A stretch of 64,000 bases of DNA from G963704535 sp963704535 (GCA_963704535.1 OY969916.1:7316001-7380000), one strand, 5' to 3'; counted from the first letter of the stretch, positions 20,686 through 34,857 are shown. A program made the numbers and translations. The notes: generated by a model not told the origin, from the letters alone.

Positions 20686-21084
20686 TTATTCTACGCAGCA
20701 CCCGCGCTCAAGTGCAACAGCACAATCTTCAAGGCGCAAACAGCCACAATTAAGACCGGTTTCTAGGATGCTCTTCATTTGCTGAGCACGCACGATGAGC
20801 GCATCCAACTCGGCGATTTTTTGCTTCGCGAGTGGTTGCCAGCGCGCGGCAGGTGGGGTGTCCGGCGCAAACCCATGCAGCAAAGTCTGTATCTCCGCAA
20901 CCGTGAAGCCAGCTTGTTGAGCAAGCTGCACAACTCTAAGCATTTGCACGGTGCTCTCATCATAGCGCCGGCGACCACTTACCCGCTTGGGCGCAGGCAT
21001 CAGGCCAATGCTTTCATAGTAACGTAGCGCCGACGGCCGAATGCCGGCCCGTCGTGCGATTTCACCAATGGCGAGTTCTTCCAT
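20686..21084 (-). CDS. MerR-family transcriptional regulator with cysteine-rich sensor end
   Basis: A 132-residue regulator. The N-terminal winged helix (IGEIARRAGIRPSALRYYES, then GRRRYDEST) is canonical MerR, followed by the dimerisation helix near 80-110. The C-terminus holds LNCGCLRLEDC and GCC, five cysteines in all. The spacing resembles the metal-binding loop of ZntR/CadR and the cluster loop of SoxR, but SoxR's first cysteine is missing, so a thiolate metal site is more likely than a 2Fe-2S cluster. Both flanking genes carry the same 19-bp-spacer promoter, so it probably activates both and is itself transcribed from the shared intergenic region at 21085-21178. Confidence 0.9.
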   Translation of the reverse strand: MEELAIGEIARRAGIRPSALRYYESIGLMPAPKRVSGRRRYDESTVQMLRVVQLAQQAGFTVAEIQTLLHGFAPDTPPAARWQPLAKQKIAELDALIVRAQQMKSILETGLNCGCLRLEDCAVALERGCCVE

Positions 21085-21093
21085 AACTCCCTC

Positions 21094-21124
21094 TTGACTT
21101 AAAGCTTACTTTAAATGATACAGT
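21094..21124 (+). promoter_or_regulatory. MerR-type promoter with dyad operator (2)
   Basis: TTGACT and TACAGT are again 19 bp apart. The dyad ACTTAAAGCTTACTTTAAAT differs at only two positions from operator 1. It faces the gene at 21179 and lies 10 bp from the MerR start codon, so the regulator could also repress itself here. Confidence 0.87.
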
Positions 21125-21178
21125 ACAATCACTGCTCTGGCAAGTGTCAGACGCTCTGAATATGGAGGAAGAAACCAC

Positions 21179-21505
21179 ATGCTTAAGCTCATCAAGGAAT
21201 GTGCGCCCTGGCTCAATTGGAAGGTCGCTGCTGTTTTCGCCGCTGCCGTCGTCTGCATCGGCTTCATTGTGGGCGCAGATGCGGGACTGCTCGCCGTTGT
21301 TGGTGCGACCCCGCTCCTTGCCATCGCCGCGTGTCTCGTGCCCTGCCTCATCCCGCTTGTGCTGCTTCGGAGCAAAAAGGAATCTGCAAAGACTGCCGCG
21401 CCGATCACAGGCGGGTGTAGCTGCGGGAGTGATGCCTGTACCATTGGCAGCGGTACGGATTCCTGCCAGAGCCAGGTATCACTCGTCGCGGAAAAGCACA
21501 AGTAA
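21179..21505 (+). CDS. Small cysteine-rich membrane protein, MerR-regulated
   Basis: A 108-residue protein with a strong ribosome site (GGAGGAAG). Two hydrophobic helices (about 14-34 and 37-63, the second containing AACLVPCLIPL) are followed by a cytosolic or periplasmic tail with GGCSCGSDAC and one more Cys. The layout is like mercury transporters of the MerT/MerC type, but the characteristic paired cysteines of MerT helix 1 are absent. The role is probably metal uptake, efflux or binding, inferred from cysteines and promoter. No merA reductase is nearby. Confidence 0.78.
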   Translation: MLKLIKECAPWLNWKVAAVFAAAVVCIGFIVGADAGLLAVVGATPLLAIAACLVPCLIPLVLLRSKKESAKTAAPITGGCSCGSDACTIGSGTDSCQSQVSLVAEKHK

Positions 21506-21599
21506 ACATACAATTGGCTAGGGGTTACACCGCAGCAGAATACGCGTTTGACTTCCTGCTGCGGTTTTCTATTGCCTCAATGCGGTACGACTTTTCAAA

Positions 21600-23381
21600 T
21601 TACGGCGCCCGCACCCCCAGCGTCACCGGCTCCCCACGCGGCACGCGCTGGCCGACGCCAGGCTGGGAGCTGACGACGATACCGGGGCCGTAGCGCTCGC
21701 AGACATCGGCCGGCAGCCGGTCGCAGCCCTGGTAGTCGCTGTAGGACCACACCAGCCCGATCTCGGCGACGCGCCGCTTGGCATCCTCTTCGCTGAGCCC
21801 GGCCAGATCCGGCATGATCACATCGTTGCCGGCGCTGATGATCAGGGTGACGGTTTCGCCGCGTGGGAGGCGGACGCCAGGCGAGGGTTCCTGGCGGATC
21901 ACAAAGCCCCTAGTGAGGTTGTTGGGTTCCTCGCTGATCTGGACCAGGAACCCGGCGCTCGTCAGCAGGCGCTGGGCGTCGGTGTCCCGCATCTGCTCCG
22001 CGTTCGGCACCTGGATCAGCTCCGGCCCCAGGCTGAGCGCATAGGTGATGAGGGCGGTCTCGGTGATCGAGGTTCCGGCCGGCGGAAATTGGTCGAGCAC
22101 CAAGCCGGCGGTGATCGTGTTGCTGTGGCGTGGCGGGTCGGGCTGCCAGTTCAGCCGTGCGGCCTGGAACGCGTCGCGGGCCGCCTGCTCGTCCAGCCCG
22201 ACGACATTGGGCACCGGCACAAGCGGTATGGTGGTGGGCGTCTCGGCCGGTAGCGCCGAGGGCTCGGTTATGGCCGTGGGGCGCCCGGCGGTGACTGGGG
22301 TAGTGAACAGACCGTCGAGCATGCCGCTGGCGAAAACGTAGACCAGCCCAAGCACGCCGGTCAGCAGCAGCATGGCCAGAACGAAACCGCCGAAGCCGAG
22401 CCCGCGGTTCGCCGGCGGCTCCACGACCACGGCCGGGCGCGGCGGCAAATTCTGGCGCGTGGTCGAACTGGGCGGGTGGGGGCTGGGGCGCGGCTGCTGC
22501 GGGGGCGGGCGCGACTGAGGCGCCGGGCGTGGGGCGACTGGCCGGACGACCGTGTCCTGTTCGCCGACGTTGCGGTAGTTCTGGAGCTGGCGGGCGAACT
22601 CGCGGCCGGTCGCCGGCCGCTGGGCCGGATCTTTGCTGAGCGCGCGCAGCACCAATGCCTCAAGCTGGGCCGGGATGCGCGGGGCGTACATGCGCGGCGG
22701 CGGCGGCTCGGCGCTCACATGCTGCATCGCCACGCCGATCGCGCTGTCGCCGGTGAACGGCAGCCGGCCGGTCAGCATCTCGTACAGCGTCACCCCGAGC
22801 GAGTAGATATCCGAGCCCGGGGTGGCCGGCTGGCCGCGCGCCTGCTCCGGCGAGATATAGTCGGCGGTCCCGAAGGTCACGCCCGTCTCGGTCGTCGCCG
22901 TCGAGAGGTTGCTCTTCGCGATGCCGAAATCGGTGATCTTCACCTGACCCGCCGGGCCGAGCATGATATTCTGCGGCTTCACGTCACGGTGGACCATTCC
23001 AAAGCGGTGCGCCACGTCCAGCCCTTCGGCCACCGCCTCGGCGATCGCCACCGCCTGCTCGACCGGCAGTGGCCCCTGCTGGAGCAACAACTGCTTCAGA
23101 TCGCTGCCCTCGACGTGTTCCATCACAATATAGTGGATATCGCCATCCTGGCCGACATCATACACGTCCACGATATTGGCGTGGCGTAGGTTGGCGGCGA
23201 CCTGGGCCTCGTGGTGGAAGCGCTGGATGAAGCCGGTATCGGATGCGAAATGACTGTGGAGCACCTTCACGGCGATGGGGCGGTTGAGCCGCACGTCGCG
23301 TCCACGGTAGACGCGCGCCATGCCGCCTTCGCCGATCTTCTGCTCCAGTTCGTATCGGTTGTTGAGAATTTTTTGTTGCAT
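21600..23381 (-). CDS. PASTA-domain serine/threonine protein kinase (PknB/PrkC type)
   Basis: A 593-residue membrane kinase. The start at 23381 (MQQKILNNRYELEQKIG) fits the family; the frame continues upstream only into a PAL-A repeat. Kinase domain 10-270 has the Gly loop GEGGMA (17-22), Lys39, the catalytic HRDVKPQN (131-138) and DFG (151-153), so it should be active. A Pro-rich linker (276-325) leads to one transmembrane helix (329-353). The outer part carries three PASTA domains (about 390-593) that in PrkC homologues bind muropeptides. It probably couples cell-wall state to phosphorylation; the nearby FHA protein at 60679 could be a partner type. Confidence 0.95.
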   Translation of the reverse strand: MQQKILNNRYELEQKIGEGGMARVYRGRDVRLNRPIAVKVLHSHFASDTGFIQRFHHEAQVAANLRHANIVDVYDVGQDGDIHYIVMEHVEGSDLKQLLLQQGPLPVEQAVAIAEAVAEGLDVAHRFGMVHRDVKPQNIMLGPAGQVKITDFGIAKSNLSTATTETGVTFGTADYISPEQARGQPATPGSDIYSLGVTLYEMLTGRLPFTGDSAIGVAMQHVSAEPPPPRMYAPRIPAQLEALVLRALSKDPAQRPATGREFARQLQNYRNVGEQDTVVRPVAPRPAPQSRPPPQQPRPSPHPPSSTTRQNLPPRPAVVVEPPANRGLGFGGFVLAMLLLTGVLGLVYVFASGMLDGLFTTPVTAGRPTAITEPSALPAETPTTIPLVPVPNVVGLDEQAARDAFQAARLNWQPDPPRHSNTITAGLVLDQFPPAGTSITETALITYALSLGPELIQVPNAEQMRDTDAQRLLTSAGFLVQISEEPNNLTRGFVIRQEPSPGVRLPRGETVTLIISAGNDVIMPDLAGLSEEDAKRRVAEIGLVWSYSDYQGCDRLPADVCERYGPGIVVSSQPGVGQRVPRGEPVTLGVRAP

Positions 23382-23385
23382 CTCT

Positions 23386-23431
23386 ATGAAAAAGGGGATG
23401 TGAGGGGGCTCCCCCTCAGTCTCCCCACTCA
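23386..23431. repeat. PAL-A palindromic element, copy 4a
   Basis: AAAAGGGGATGTGAGGGGG faces CCCCCTCAGTCTCCCC across a CT centre. It lies immediately upstream of the kinase start, so a hairpin could form in the kinase leader. Confidence 0.7.
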
Positions 23432-23438
23432 TATTGTC

Positions 23439-23497
23439 TTAGGAAAAGGGGGGTTTGAGGGGGGCTTCCCCCTCACTCTCCCCCACTCACATTCTAA
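23439..23497. repeat. PAL-A palindromic element, copy 4b
   Basis: A second unit in tandem: AGGAAAAGGGGGGTTTGAGG with CTTCCCCCTCACTCTCCCC, followed by ACTCACATTCTAAAG, a flank also present in copy 6. Confidence 0.7.
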
Positions 23498-23577
23498 AGA
23501 ATAGAACGTACAAAAACGATGGCATTGTTCATTCAACCTACGTCATGACGAAAATGCCAGGTAGAAAGTTCGCTCGC

Positions 23578-24096
23578 TCACGCGAAGACATGCTTGACGT
23601 CGGCACAGGGCATGGCGTGCTCGGCCAGCCCCAGGTGCGCCTCCAGGGTGGCCAGGTTCACGACATCCTCACGGTTATAGTCCAGCAGCGTCCGTAGCGC
23701 CGAGCGGTCGCCGGCTGTCTCATAGCGGTGCCACAGGCGCGGCGCGTCCCAGCCGCTGATGCCGGCAGTCAGCCGCTCGATGCCCAGCAGTGCCTCGACC
23801 CGCTTCAGCCCGCCGCGCAGCCCGCGCCGCCGGCAGACATACAGCAGGTCGCTGTGCTCGAAATCGCGCTTGAGGTCGGCGTACAGCCGCTTACGGATGA
23901 TCGGCAGGTCGAAGCTGCTGCCGTTGAATGTGACCAGCGTCCGCACCCCTTCGAGCGCCTCGTACAGCGGCATATCGCGCACGCCGTCGCCGACCAGTTG
24001 GATGGTGCCAAGGTCGGGGCGGTAGATGCCGATCACACTGATCGACCCATCGAAGGTAGTCTCGATATCCAGGTACGCGCGCACCATCTCCTCCAC
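23578..24096 (-). CDS. RNase H-like fold exonuclease (YprB/RNase_H_2 type)
   Basis: Codes for up to 172 residues; M4 (MVRAYLDIET) is an equally plausible start. DEDD-type nuclease motifs are visible: YLDIETT (Asp10, Glu12), LVTFNGSSFDLPII (near 53-66) and the C-terminal YNREDVVNLATL (near 138-149). The family (COG3359-like) contains DNA/RNA 3'-5' exonucleases with unknown substrates. It is a single domain with no helicase fusion. It reads away from the nucleoside hydrolase. Confidence 0.88.
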   Translation of the reverse strand: MEEMVRAYLDIETTFDGSISVIGIYRPDLGTIQLVGDGVRDMPLYEALEGVRTLVTFNGSSFDLPIIRKRLYADLKRDFEHSDLLYVCRRRGLRGGLKRVEALLGIERLTAGISGWDAPRLWHRYETAGDRSALRTLLDYNREDVVNLATLEAHLGLAEHAMPCADVKHVFA

Positions 24097-24195
24097 TAGA
24101 CAATCTATACCCGCGCATTATAGCAAATGGTAGGGGTGTCGTGCGCCCAGCTTTAAGATTCTCCTAAGACACGGTTTCGGAAGATGCCGTTCGAC

Positions 24196-24275
24196 TTTAC
24201 ACTGTGGATGGGGGGAGACTGAGGGGGCAGCCCCCTCAGTCTCCCTTTTTCCCCGAACCTTGTCTAAGAAAGGGA
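24196..24275. repeat. PAL-A palindromic element, copy 5
   Basis: GGGGGAGACTGAGGGGG and CCCCCTCAGTCTCCC pair around CAG. It lies in the 237-bp divergent intergenic region upstream of the nucleoside hydrolase, so here it is not behind a stop codon. Confidence 0.75.
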
Positions 24276-24333
24276 TCGACCATGGTATAATCACCACCCG
24301 CCTTGGGAGGCACAGAGGAGAGATGGAGGATGT

Positions 24334-25356
24334 ATGCCGCACCGCGTTGTGCTTGATACCGACCCTGGAATTGACGATTCGCTCGCGATTCTGTTGGCGC
24401 TGGCGTCGCCGGAGATCGACTTGGCGGCCGTGGGCGTGACCGGCGGCAATTGCACGCTCGACGATGGGGTACGCAACGCCCTGAACGTCCTGGCGCTGGC
24501 CGGCCGCCCCGACCTGCCGGTGTGCCCCGGCGTGGCGTTGCCGCTGATCCGCCCGCCCTTTATCGCCCCCGAATCCCACGGTGACAGTGGGCTCGGCTAC
24601 GCCCGGTTGCCCGACTCGCCGGCGCTGCCCTCCTCCGAGCACGCCGTCGATCTGATCATCCGCGAGATCATGGCCCGCCCCGGCGAAGTCACCCTGGTGG
24701 CCGTCGCGCCGCTCACCAATGTGGCGCTGGCGATCCGTAAGGAGCCGCGCATCGCGCAGGCGGTGCGCGAGGTGATCATCATGGGCGGGGCGCTGCGCGT
24801 CGACGGCAACACCACCGCCATGGCCGAGTTCAACTTCTACGTCGACCCGCACGCCGCCCATATTGTGCTGCACAGCGGGATGCCGATCACGCTGCTGCCC
24901 TGGGATATCACCAAGGATGTGATGCTGACCCAGGCCGACATCGACCGGCTGACGCGGGTCGAGTCGCCGATCACGCACTTCGTGGCCGAGGCGCTCCGTT
25001 TCTACCTCGATTTCCACCTGACGTGCTTCGGCTACGCTGGCTGCTCGGTCAACGACCCGGCCGCGCTGGCGCTGGCGTTCATGCCGGAGCTTGCGCGCAC
25101 CGAGCCGATGTATGTGGTGATCGAGTACAACAGCGAGCTGACCGCCGGCAAGACGGTGGTCGGCTACGCCGGCCTGCCCGAGCGGGCGCCCGACCCCCAG
25201 GATATGCTGGGGTTCGATGGGGTGCGCTGGCCGGCCCAGTGGCGCCGGATGCAGCGCACTACCCCGAATGTTCGCGCGGTGGTCGAGTTCGACAGCGCCC
25301 GCTTCGTCGAGCTGTTCGTGGAGCGGATCGGGCGGCTGGCGCGGCGTGGCGTTTGA
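24334..25356 (+). CDS. Inosine/uridine-preferring nucleoside hydrolase family protein
   Basis: A 340-residue protein. The Ca2+-binding signature DTDPGIDDSLA (8-18) is intact, as are the later VAPLTNVALA (near 128-137), IIMGGAL (149-155) and AEFNFYVDP (165-173). It cleaves the N-glycosidic bond of ribonucleosides in salvage. In the C-terminal motif usually read as HDP, this protein has NDPAALAL, so the general-acid His of the classic enzyme is Asn, as in subgroups that use another acid. It is monocistronic. The following gap holds the promoter and leader of the amylopullulanase. Confidence 0.92.
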   Translation: MPHRVVLDTDPGIDDSLAILLALASPEIDLAAVGVTGGNCTLDDGVRNALNVLALAGRPDLPVCPGVALPLIRPPFIAPESHGDSGLGYARLPDSPALPSSEHAVDLIIREIMARPGEVTLVAVAPLTNVALAIRKEPRIAQAVREVIIMGGALRVDGNTTAMAEFNFYVDPHAAHIVLHSGMPITLLPWDITKDVMLTQADIDRLTRVESPITHFVAEALRFYLDFHLTCFGYAGCSVNDPAALALAFMPELARTEPMYVVIEYNSELTAGKTVVGYAGLPERAPDPQDMLGFDGVRWPAQWRRMQRTTPNVRAVVEFDSARFVELFVERIGRLARRGV

Positions 25357-25424
25357 ACGGGGAATGGCGGAACGGCGGAGGGAGTGGAAGAGATGGACCG
25401 AGCCAACCTCCGCTTTGCTTCTTC

Positions 25425-25454
25425 TTGACCGGTTTAGTTCCCCTGTGATATACT
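25425..25454 (+). promoter_or_regulatory. Promoter of the amylopullulanase gene
   Basis: TTGACC and TATACT lie 18 bp apart. The -35 and its downstream neighbour, CTTGACCGGTTTAG, recur exactly upstream of the second amylase (40431). The transcript would have a leader of about 240 nt containing the TTCGCG-rich element at 25508-25541, also shared with that gene. Confidence 0.75.
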
Positions 25455-25507
25455 CCCCCTACAGCATCATTGTAGTAATCCGCCAGGTCATTCCACCCGC
25501 GTCGTTG

Positions 25508-25541
25508 CCCTTCGCGTGTCTTCGCGCAGCTTCGCGGATCG
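25508..25541 (+). promoter_or_regulatory. Conserved leader element of the amylase genes (1)
   Basis: CCCTTCGCGTG, CTTCGCG and CTTCGCGGATCG follow each other at about 11-bp steps. Nearly the same 34 bp occur at 40608-40641 in the leader of the second amylase. It may be an operator or an RNA element. The rest of the 340-bp gap holds nothing I can name. Confidence 0.6.
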
Positions 25542-25700
25542 GAATATGCTATCGGCACTCTAGCCACGTCGTACCAGGCATCTTGCTCTATCCCTGAATG
25601 ATCGCTTCGTCTCCGGCGCGTGCTGCCCGCACGCCGCCGCGAGCTGCCGTTACCCCGCGCCCAGTATCAGCAATTGATCTTCTTGCGAAGGAGCAGCCCA

Positions 25701-31580
<5,880 letters not shown>

Positions 31581-31584
31581 AAGG

Positions 31585-31655
31585 TATTTCACTCATTTTT
31601 ATCGTCGATTTTCGCCCGCCGGGCGAAAATCGACGATAAAAATGAGAAAAAGTAC
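31585..31655. repeat. PAL-B palindromic element, copy 2
   Basis: Perfect 27-bp arms (31592-31618 and 31620-31646) share the core CGATTTTCGCCCG with copy 1 and are flanked by GAAAAAGTACC on the right. It begins just after the amylopullulanase stop and lies between converging genes, so it probably ends both transcripts. Confidence 0.87.
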
Positions 31656-31661
31656 CGCATC

Positions 31662-31994
31662 CTAGAGATCGTGACGAATAGCTCTATCGATCTGGAGCAG
31701 CTCAACCGGCGCCCCATTGACCTCGATAAATGCGACCAGCACTCCTGCGCTAGGGCTGTTGGGAGCAATGATGATCTTCTGGCCAGCTAGCGCCGCTTGG
31801 AGATCTTCCACCTCGAACGCGACATGGGGAACTGTTTTGACCAGTTCCGGGTATGGAGCGTCATCCCAGTAGCGCTGCCACTGGATGCCGAAGGGATTAT
31901 TGGCGTGATCGCTGACCGTGATCTTCAGATGCGGTAGGTCGATCTCGCCGTCGAATCGCGCTATGGTGGGGATTCCTATGTGGTTGTATCTCAT
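31662..31994 (-). CDS. VOC (glyoxalase/bleomycin-resistance) superfamily protein
   Basis: A 110-residue protein with the start MRYNHIGIPT and the second-half motif TVPHVAFEVEDLQAAL, then FIEVNGAPVELLQI. The His and Glu at these positions match the metal-ligand pattern of vicinal-oxygen-chelate proteins. It is short for a full two-module enzyme, so it may act as a dimer. The substrate is unknown. Confidence 0.85.
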   Translation of the reverse strand: MRYNHIGIPTIARFDGEIDLPHLKITVSDHANNPFGIQWQRYWDDAPYPELVKTVPHVAFEVEDLQAALAGQKIIIAPNSPSAGVLVAFIEVNGAPVELLQIDRAIRHDL

Positions 31995-32020
31995 CGCGGC
32001 ATCCTGTACTCGATGCGAAG

Positions 32021-32770
32021 TTAGCCATCCCAGGCAACCATCAGCTCGCGTAGCTGCGGTTCGACGTTCGCCGCCAGCTCTTGCGCCTGATCCCCTTCGC
32101 GCAACAGCTCCTCGATCGCGCAGCCGAGCGCGCGCAGCAGCTCGCCTTGCTCCAGCGACGTCACCAGTGCGTTCACAAAGCCGTCGCGCACGTCGGTAGG
32201 AAGCTCATCAAAGCCCCGACCGTAGGTTGCCGGAAGGCCGCGGCGAAGGCAGGCCAGGCTCAGGGCATAGTCGCGGGTGGCGCTGATCCAATACTCGGCC
32301 TGCCAGAAGCGGCCCCGTTCGATGCAAAAGCGCGCCCGCAATGCGTGATGCACCGCGTAGCCAAACAGCTCGCGCGCTGACTGCACCTGCGCGTAGGGTT
32401 TCTCCACCGCACTGCCGAACAGCAACCGAAACCGGGGACCAGTGGCCCCAAATTGAGCTGCCGGCGTGAAGGAGAGGTCGAACTGTAAGCAGCCGGGCAG
32501 CAAAAATACCCGGTAGATCGACGCGCCGCTTGGGAGGTCGAACAGGTGCGCCGCGCCGAACTCCCCAACGAGCGTGCGCGTCCAATCCTCAAGCACATCG
32601 TGAAGCAGCAGGCCATCCGCGACGGCGAAGGTCAGGTCGAGATCGGACCACCGATCGCCCGCACCCTGCGCCAGCGAGCCAACCACGGCGCCGGCGACGA
32701 CCCGCGCGTCGGACGCGGCCAGCTCAAGAACACGGTCGCGAACGCGATTACGGTCGGAGATGCTGAACAT
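32021..32770 (-). CDS. Nucleotidyltransferase-fold protein (aminoglycoside adenylyltransferase-like)
   Basis: Codes for 249 residues from ATG 32770; the upstream extension lies in a PAL-A repeat. The N-terminal domain has the Pol-beta signature GSLAQGAGDRWSDLDLTF (near 31-48), with the two metal-binding Asp residues in DLD. A helical C-terminal half (ELFGYAVHHALRARFCIER) resembles the substrate domain of streptomycin adenylyltransferases. It probably transfers a nucleotide to a small molecule or is an orphan MNT-type enzyme; no antitoxin partner is adjacent. Confidence 0.82.
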   Translation of the reverse strand: MFSISDRNRVRDRVLELAASDARVVAGAVVGSLAQGAGDRWSDLDLTFAVADGLLLHDVLEDWTRTLVGEFGAAHLFDLPSGASIYRVFLLPGCLQFDLSFTPAAQFGATGPRFRLLFGSAVEKPYAQVQSARELFGYAVHHALRARFCIERGRFWQAEYWISATRDYALSLACLRRGLPATYGRGFDELPTDVRDGFVNALVTSLEQGELLRALGCAIEELLREGDQAQELAANVEPQLRELMVAWDG

Positions 32771-32784
32771 GGGAACACCTAGCT

Positions 32785-32845
32785 GGGAAAAGGGGGTTTG
32801 AGGGGGCAGCCCCTCAGTCTCCCCACTCACATTGTAAAGTAGAAC
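32785..32845. repeat. PAL-A palindromic element, copy 6
   Basis: GGGAAAAGGGGGTTTGAGGG and CAGCCCCTCAGTCTCCCC, followed by ACTCACATTGTAAAGTA. It lies between the membrane-protein gene and the nucleotidyltransferase gene, both on the minus strand. Confidence 0.75.
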
Positions 32846-32849
32846 TGCG

Positions 32850-33404
32850 TCATCCGAAACCTTGTCTAAACAGATCAAAGAACCATCCATACATCACGCG
32901 GCCACCAGCGGGCCACACGCTGAACACGACGAAGCTGACCAATGCTAGCGGCAGACTGACCAGCCTGTAGATCTGCCCCTGGTAGAACGAAGATACCGCA
33001 AAGGAAGCGATCAGGCACGAAAGGAAGCCGACAATGTACAGGGCCACCGCGCTCCAGACGGGCGTACCGACAACTAGGCTTTGAACGGTCAGCGCGGCAA
33101 ACGCCGACCAGCCTGCTTGTAACACGCAACTGACGGCGAGATTGGAGATCACGAAAGCGTTGGCACGATCGTACAGGTTCATCCGGAACAGCCGATGAAC
33201 ACGATTGAGCACCACAACCGTTAGAAAGGTGACGAGCCACAGGATGCTATAGCCCTTCGCCAGCCGCAGCGCCAGCGCTGGCTTGCCCAGCGGCCAGAGC
33301 AGCAACGCGATCAGCGCGAGGAACACGACGTTGAGGGCAATGGCGACCAGGATCTCGAACAGATCCTTCTGATCGTCCTGGAGGAGCCACTTGCTGATCG
33401 TCAT
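32850..33404 (-). CDS. Hypothetical five-helix membrane protein
   Basis: A 184-residue protein with about five hydrophobic helices (near 20-42, 52-68, 83-107, 116-138, 149-166). I recognise no catalytic or transport motif; the pattern is reminiscent of Yip1/DUF-type integral proteins. The start MTISKWLLQDDQKDLFEI has no strong ribosome site. It is probably transcribed with the nucleotidyltransferase gene downstream, separated by a PAL-A hairpin. Confidence 0.75.
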   Translation of the reverse strand: MTISKWLLQDDQKDLFEILVAIALNVVFLALIALLLWPLGKPALALRLAKGYSILWLVTFLTVVVLNRVHRLFRMNLYDRANAFVISNLAVSCVLQAGWSAFAALTVQSLVVGTPVWSAVALYIVGFLSCLIASFAVSSFYQGQIYRLVSLPLALVSFVVFSVWPAGGRVMYGWFFDLFRQGFG

Positions 33405-33483
33405 CGAGGAGTTGCTCCAAGATCTCTGGTGTTAGGCCGTTGCTGTAAACGCTTAATCGTGCTCCAGAGAAGGATCTATAGCC

Positions 33484-33560
33484 TTCCTAAATGAGTTGTA
33501 AAAGGGGGTGTGGGGGAAGCCCCCACAGAAACCCCTTCACACTTTACAACCCATATAGGA
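33484..33560. repeat. PAL-A-like element, copy 7 (CCCCCACA variant)
   Basis: GTTGTAAAAGGGGGTGTGG and the matching CCCCCACAGAAACCCC, closed by ACTTTACAAC, form a long imperfect hairpin. The flank CCTAAATGAGTTG recurs in copy 9 (53023). It lies 4 bp beyond the original stop of the Uma2 gene. Confidence 0.75.
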
Positions 33561-33603
33561 ATGCTATATTTCCTCGTCAAACGGTACTTTCTCATAAACG
33601 TCT

Positions 33604-34857
33604 TTGCTACCGTACAGAAAATATGAGCTGATCAAGCGGTAACGCATCTCGGTGGGCCAGAAGGAAATCGATGGGCATGGTATCCTGTTCGTCAGCGTAA
33701 CCAAACGAGACGAATGGAGGGAAACCATGCACATCAACTTCCGTACCTATCGTACCATCAAACTGACCCTGGTGCAGGTTTTGCACACCCGTGCCAACAG
33801 CCATGCCGAACAGCACCTTAACACCTTGAGCTTGCTGATTTGTGGCATCGTCAGTGCCCAGCATGTGCAGTTCGATAAGCTCGCCAGCCATGCCCCGATC
33901 AGAGGACGCAAGAATGAAAGCCTGATCACGCGCTTTCGGCGCTGGGTCAAGCACGACGCTATCACGCTGGAGGCGCTCTGGCTCCCGTTCGCCCGTGCGG
34001 TACTCTCCAGTCTGGCGCACCTGCCACTGACCATCCTGCTGGATGGAACCACCGCCGGGCGCGGCTGTGTGGTCTTGATGGCCAGCGTTCTCTATCGTCA
34101 TCGCGCCATTCCGCTGCTGTGGACGGTGGTAAAGGGCAAGAAGGGCCATCTGCCTGAGGCGCTGCATTGCGCACTGATCGAGCAGCTTCAGGAGTTGATC
34201 CCGCCCGATGCGACCGTCACGCTGCTGGGCGATGGTGAGTTTGACGGCACCGAGTTGCAAACCAGATTGCGCGCGAGGAAGTGGGAGTATGTCTGCCGCA
34301 CTGCTACCAACATTCTGATCTTTGCTCAGGATGGGGTCTTCACGGTCGGTGATCTGCCGCTCTCGCGCGGTGAGGCTGTCGCCATCGCGGATGTGCGCAT
34401 GACCGCCAAGCAGTATGGACCAATTCTGGTGATTGGGGTCTGGGACGCCAAGCAGCAGCAACCACTCTATCTGATCAGCTCGTTGAGTGATGCGGACGAG
34501 GCGGTCAAGCGCTATCGGATGCGCTTTCGGATTGAGTGCATGTTTGCCAATCATAAAAGTCGTGGGTTTCGGATTGACAAAAGCCATCTGGCCGCCCCCG
34601 AACGTCTGGCGCGGCTGCTGATCGCCACTGCTCTGGCCTATGTGTGGATTCATGCGGCCGCCGTGTTTGCCCAGGAGCAGGGATGGGTCGAACAATTTCA
34701 TCGCAAAGATCGCTGTGACTTAGGCCTGTTTCAAATCGGGCTGCGCGCGATACAGTATGCACTACGTGAAGGGTTACGTGTTCCGGTCAGTTTCCGATTG
34801 CCCATAGACCCGCCCACTGCCTCACACATGGCGAACGGATTTTCTGTACGGTAGCAA
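33604..34857 (+). mobile_element. IS4-type insertion sequence, complete
   Basis: Terminal inverted repeats TTGCTACCGTACAGAAAAT (33604) and its complement (ending 34857) enclose one transposase gene. The flanks carry the direct repeat ATAAACGTCT (33594-33603 and 34858-34867), a 10- or 11-bp target duplication as expected for IS4-family elements. The intact duplication and ends indicate a recent insertion. The target is the last codons of a Uma2 gene. Confidence 0.92.
33727..34854 (+). CDS. IS4-family transposase
   Basis: A 375-residue DDE transposase from ATG 33727 (the frame extends upstream to 33652 without a ribosome site). Landmarks are the first Asp in TILLDGTTAGRG, the second in TLLGDGEFDG, and the YREK-like signature RYRMRFRIECMFANHKSRGF carrying the Glu, followed by a helical end. 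The stop codon lies within the right terminal repeat. No truncation or frameshift is visible, so the element may be active. Confidence 0.93.
   Translation: MHINFRTYRTIKLTLVQVLHTRANSHAEQHLNTLSLLICGIVSAQHVQFDKLASHAPIRGRKNESLITRFRRWVKHDAITLEALWLPFARAVLSSLAHLPLTILLDGTTAGRGCVVLMASVLYRHRAIPLLWTVVKGKKGHLPEALHCALIEQLQELIPPDATVTLLGDGEFDGTELQTRLRARKWEYVCRTATNILIFAQDGVFTVGDLPLSRGEAVAIADVRMTAKQYGPILVIGVWDAKQQQPLYLISSLSDADEAVKRYRMRFRIECMFANHKSRGFRIDKSHLAAPERLARLLIATALAYVWIHAAAVFAQEQGWVEQFHRKDRCDLGLFQIGLRAIQYALREGLRVPVSFRLPIDPPTASHMANGFSVR

Noticed and set aside
20686..21505. A mercury-resistance operon
   Set aside because: No merA, merP or merB, and the membrane protein lacks the MerT cysteine pair; only a metal-responsive cassette can be supported.
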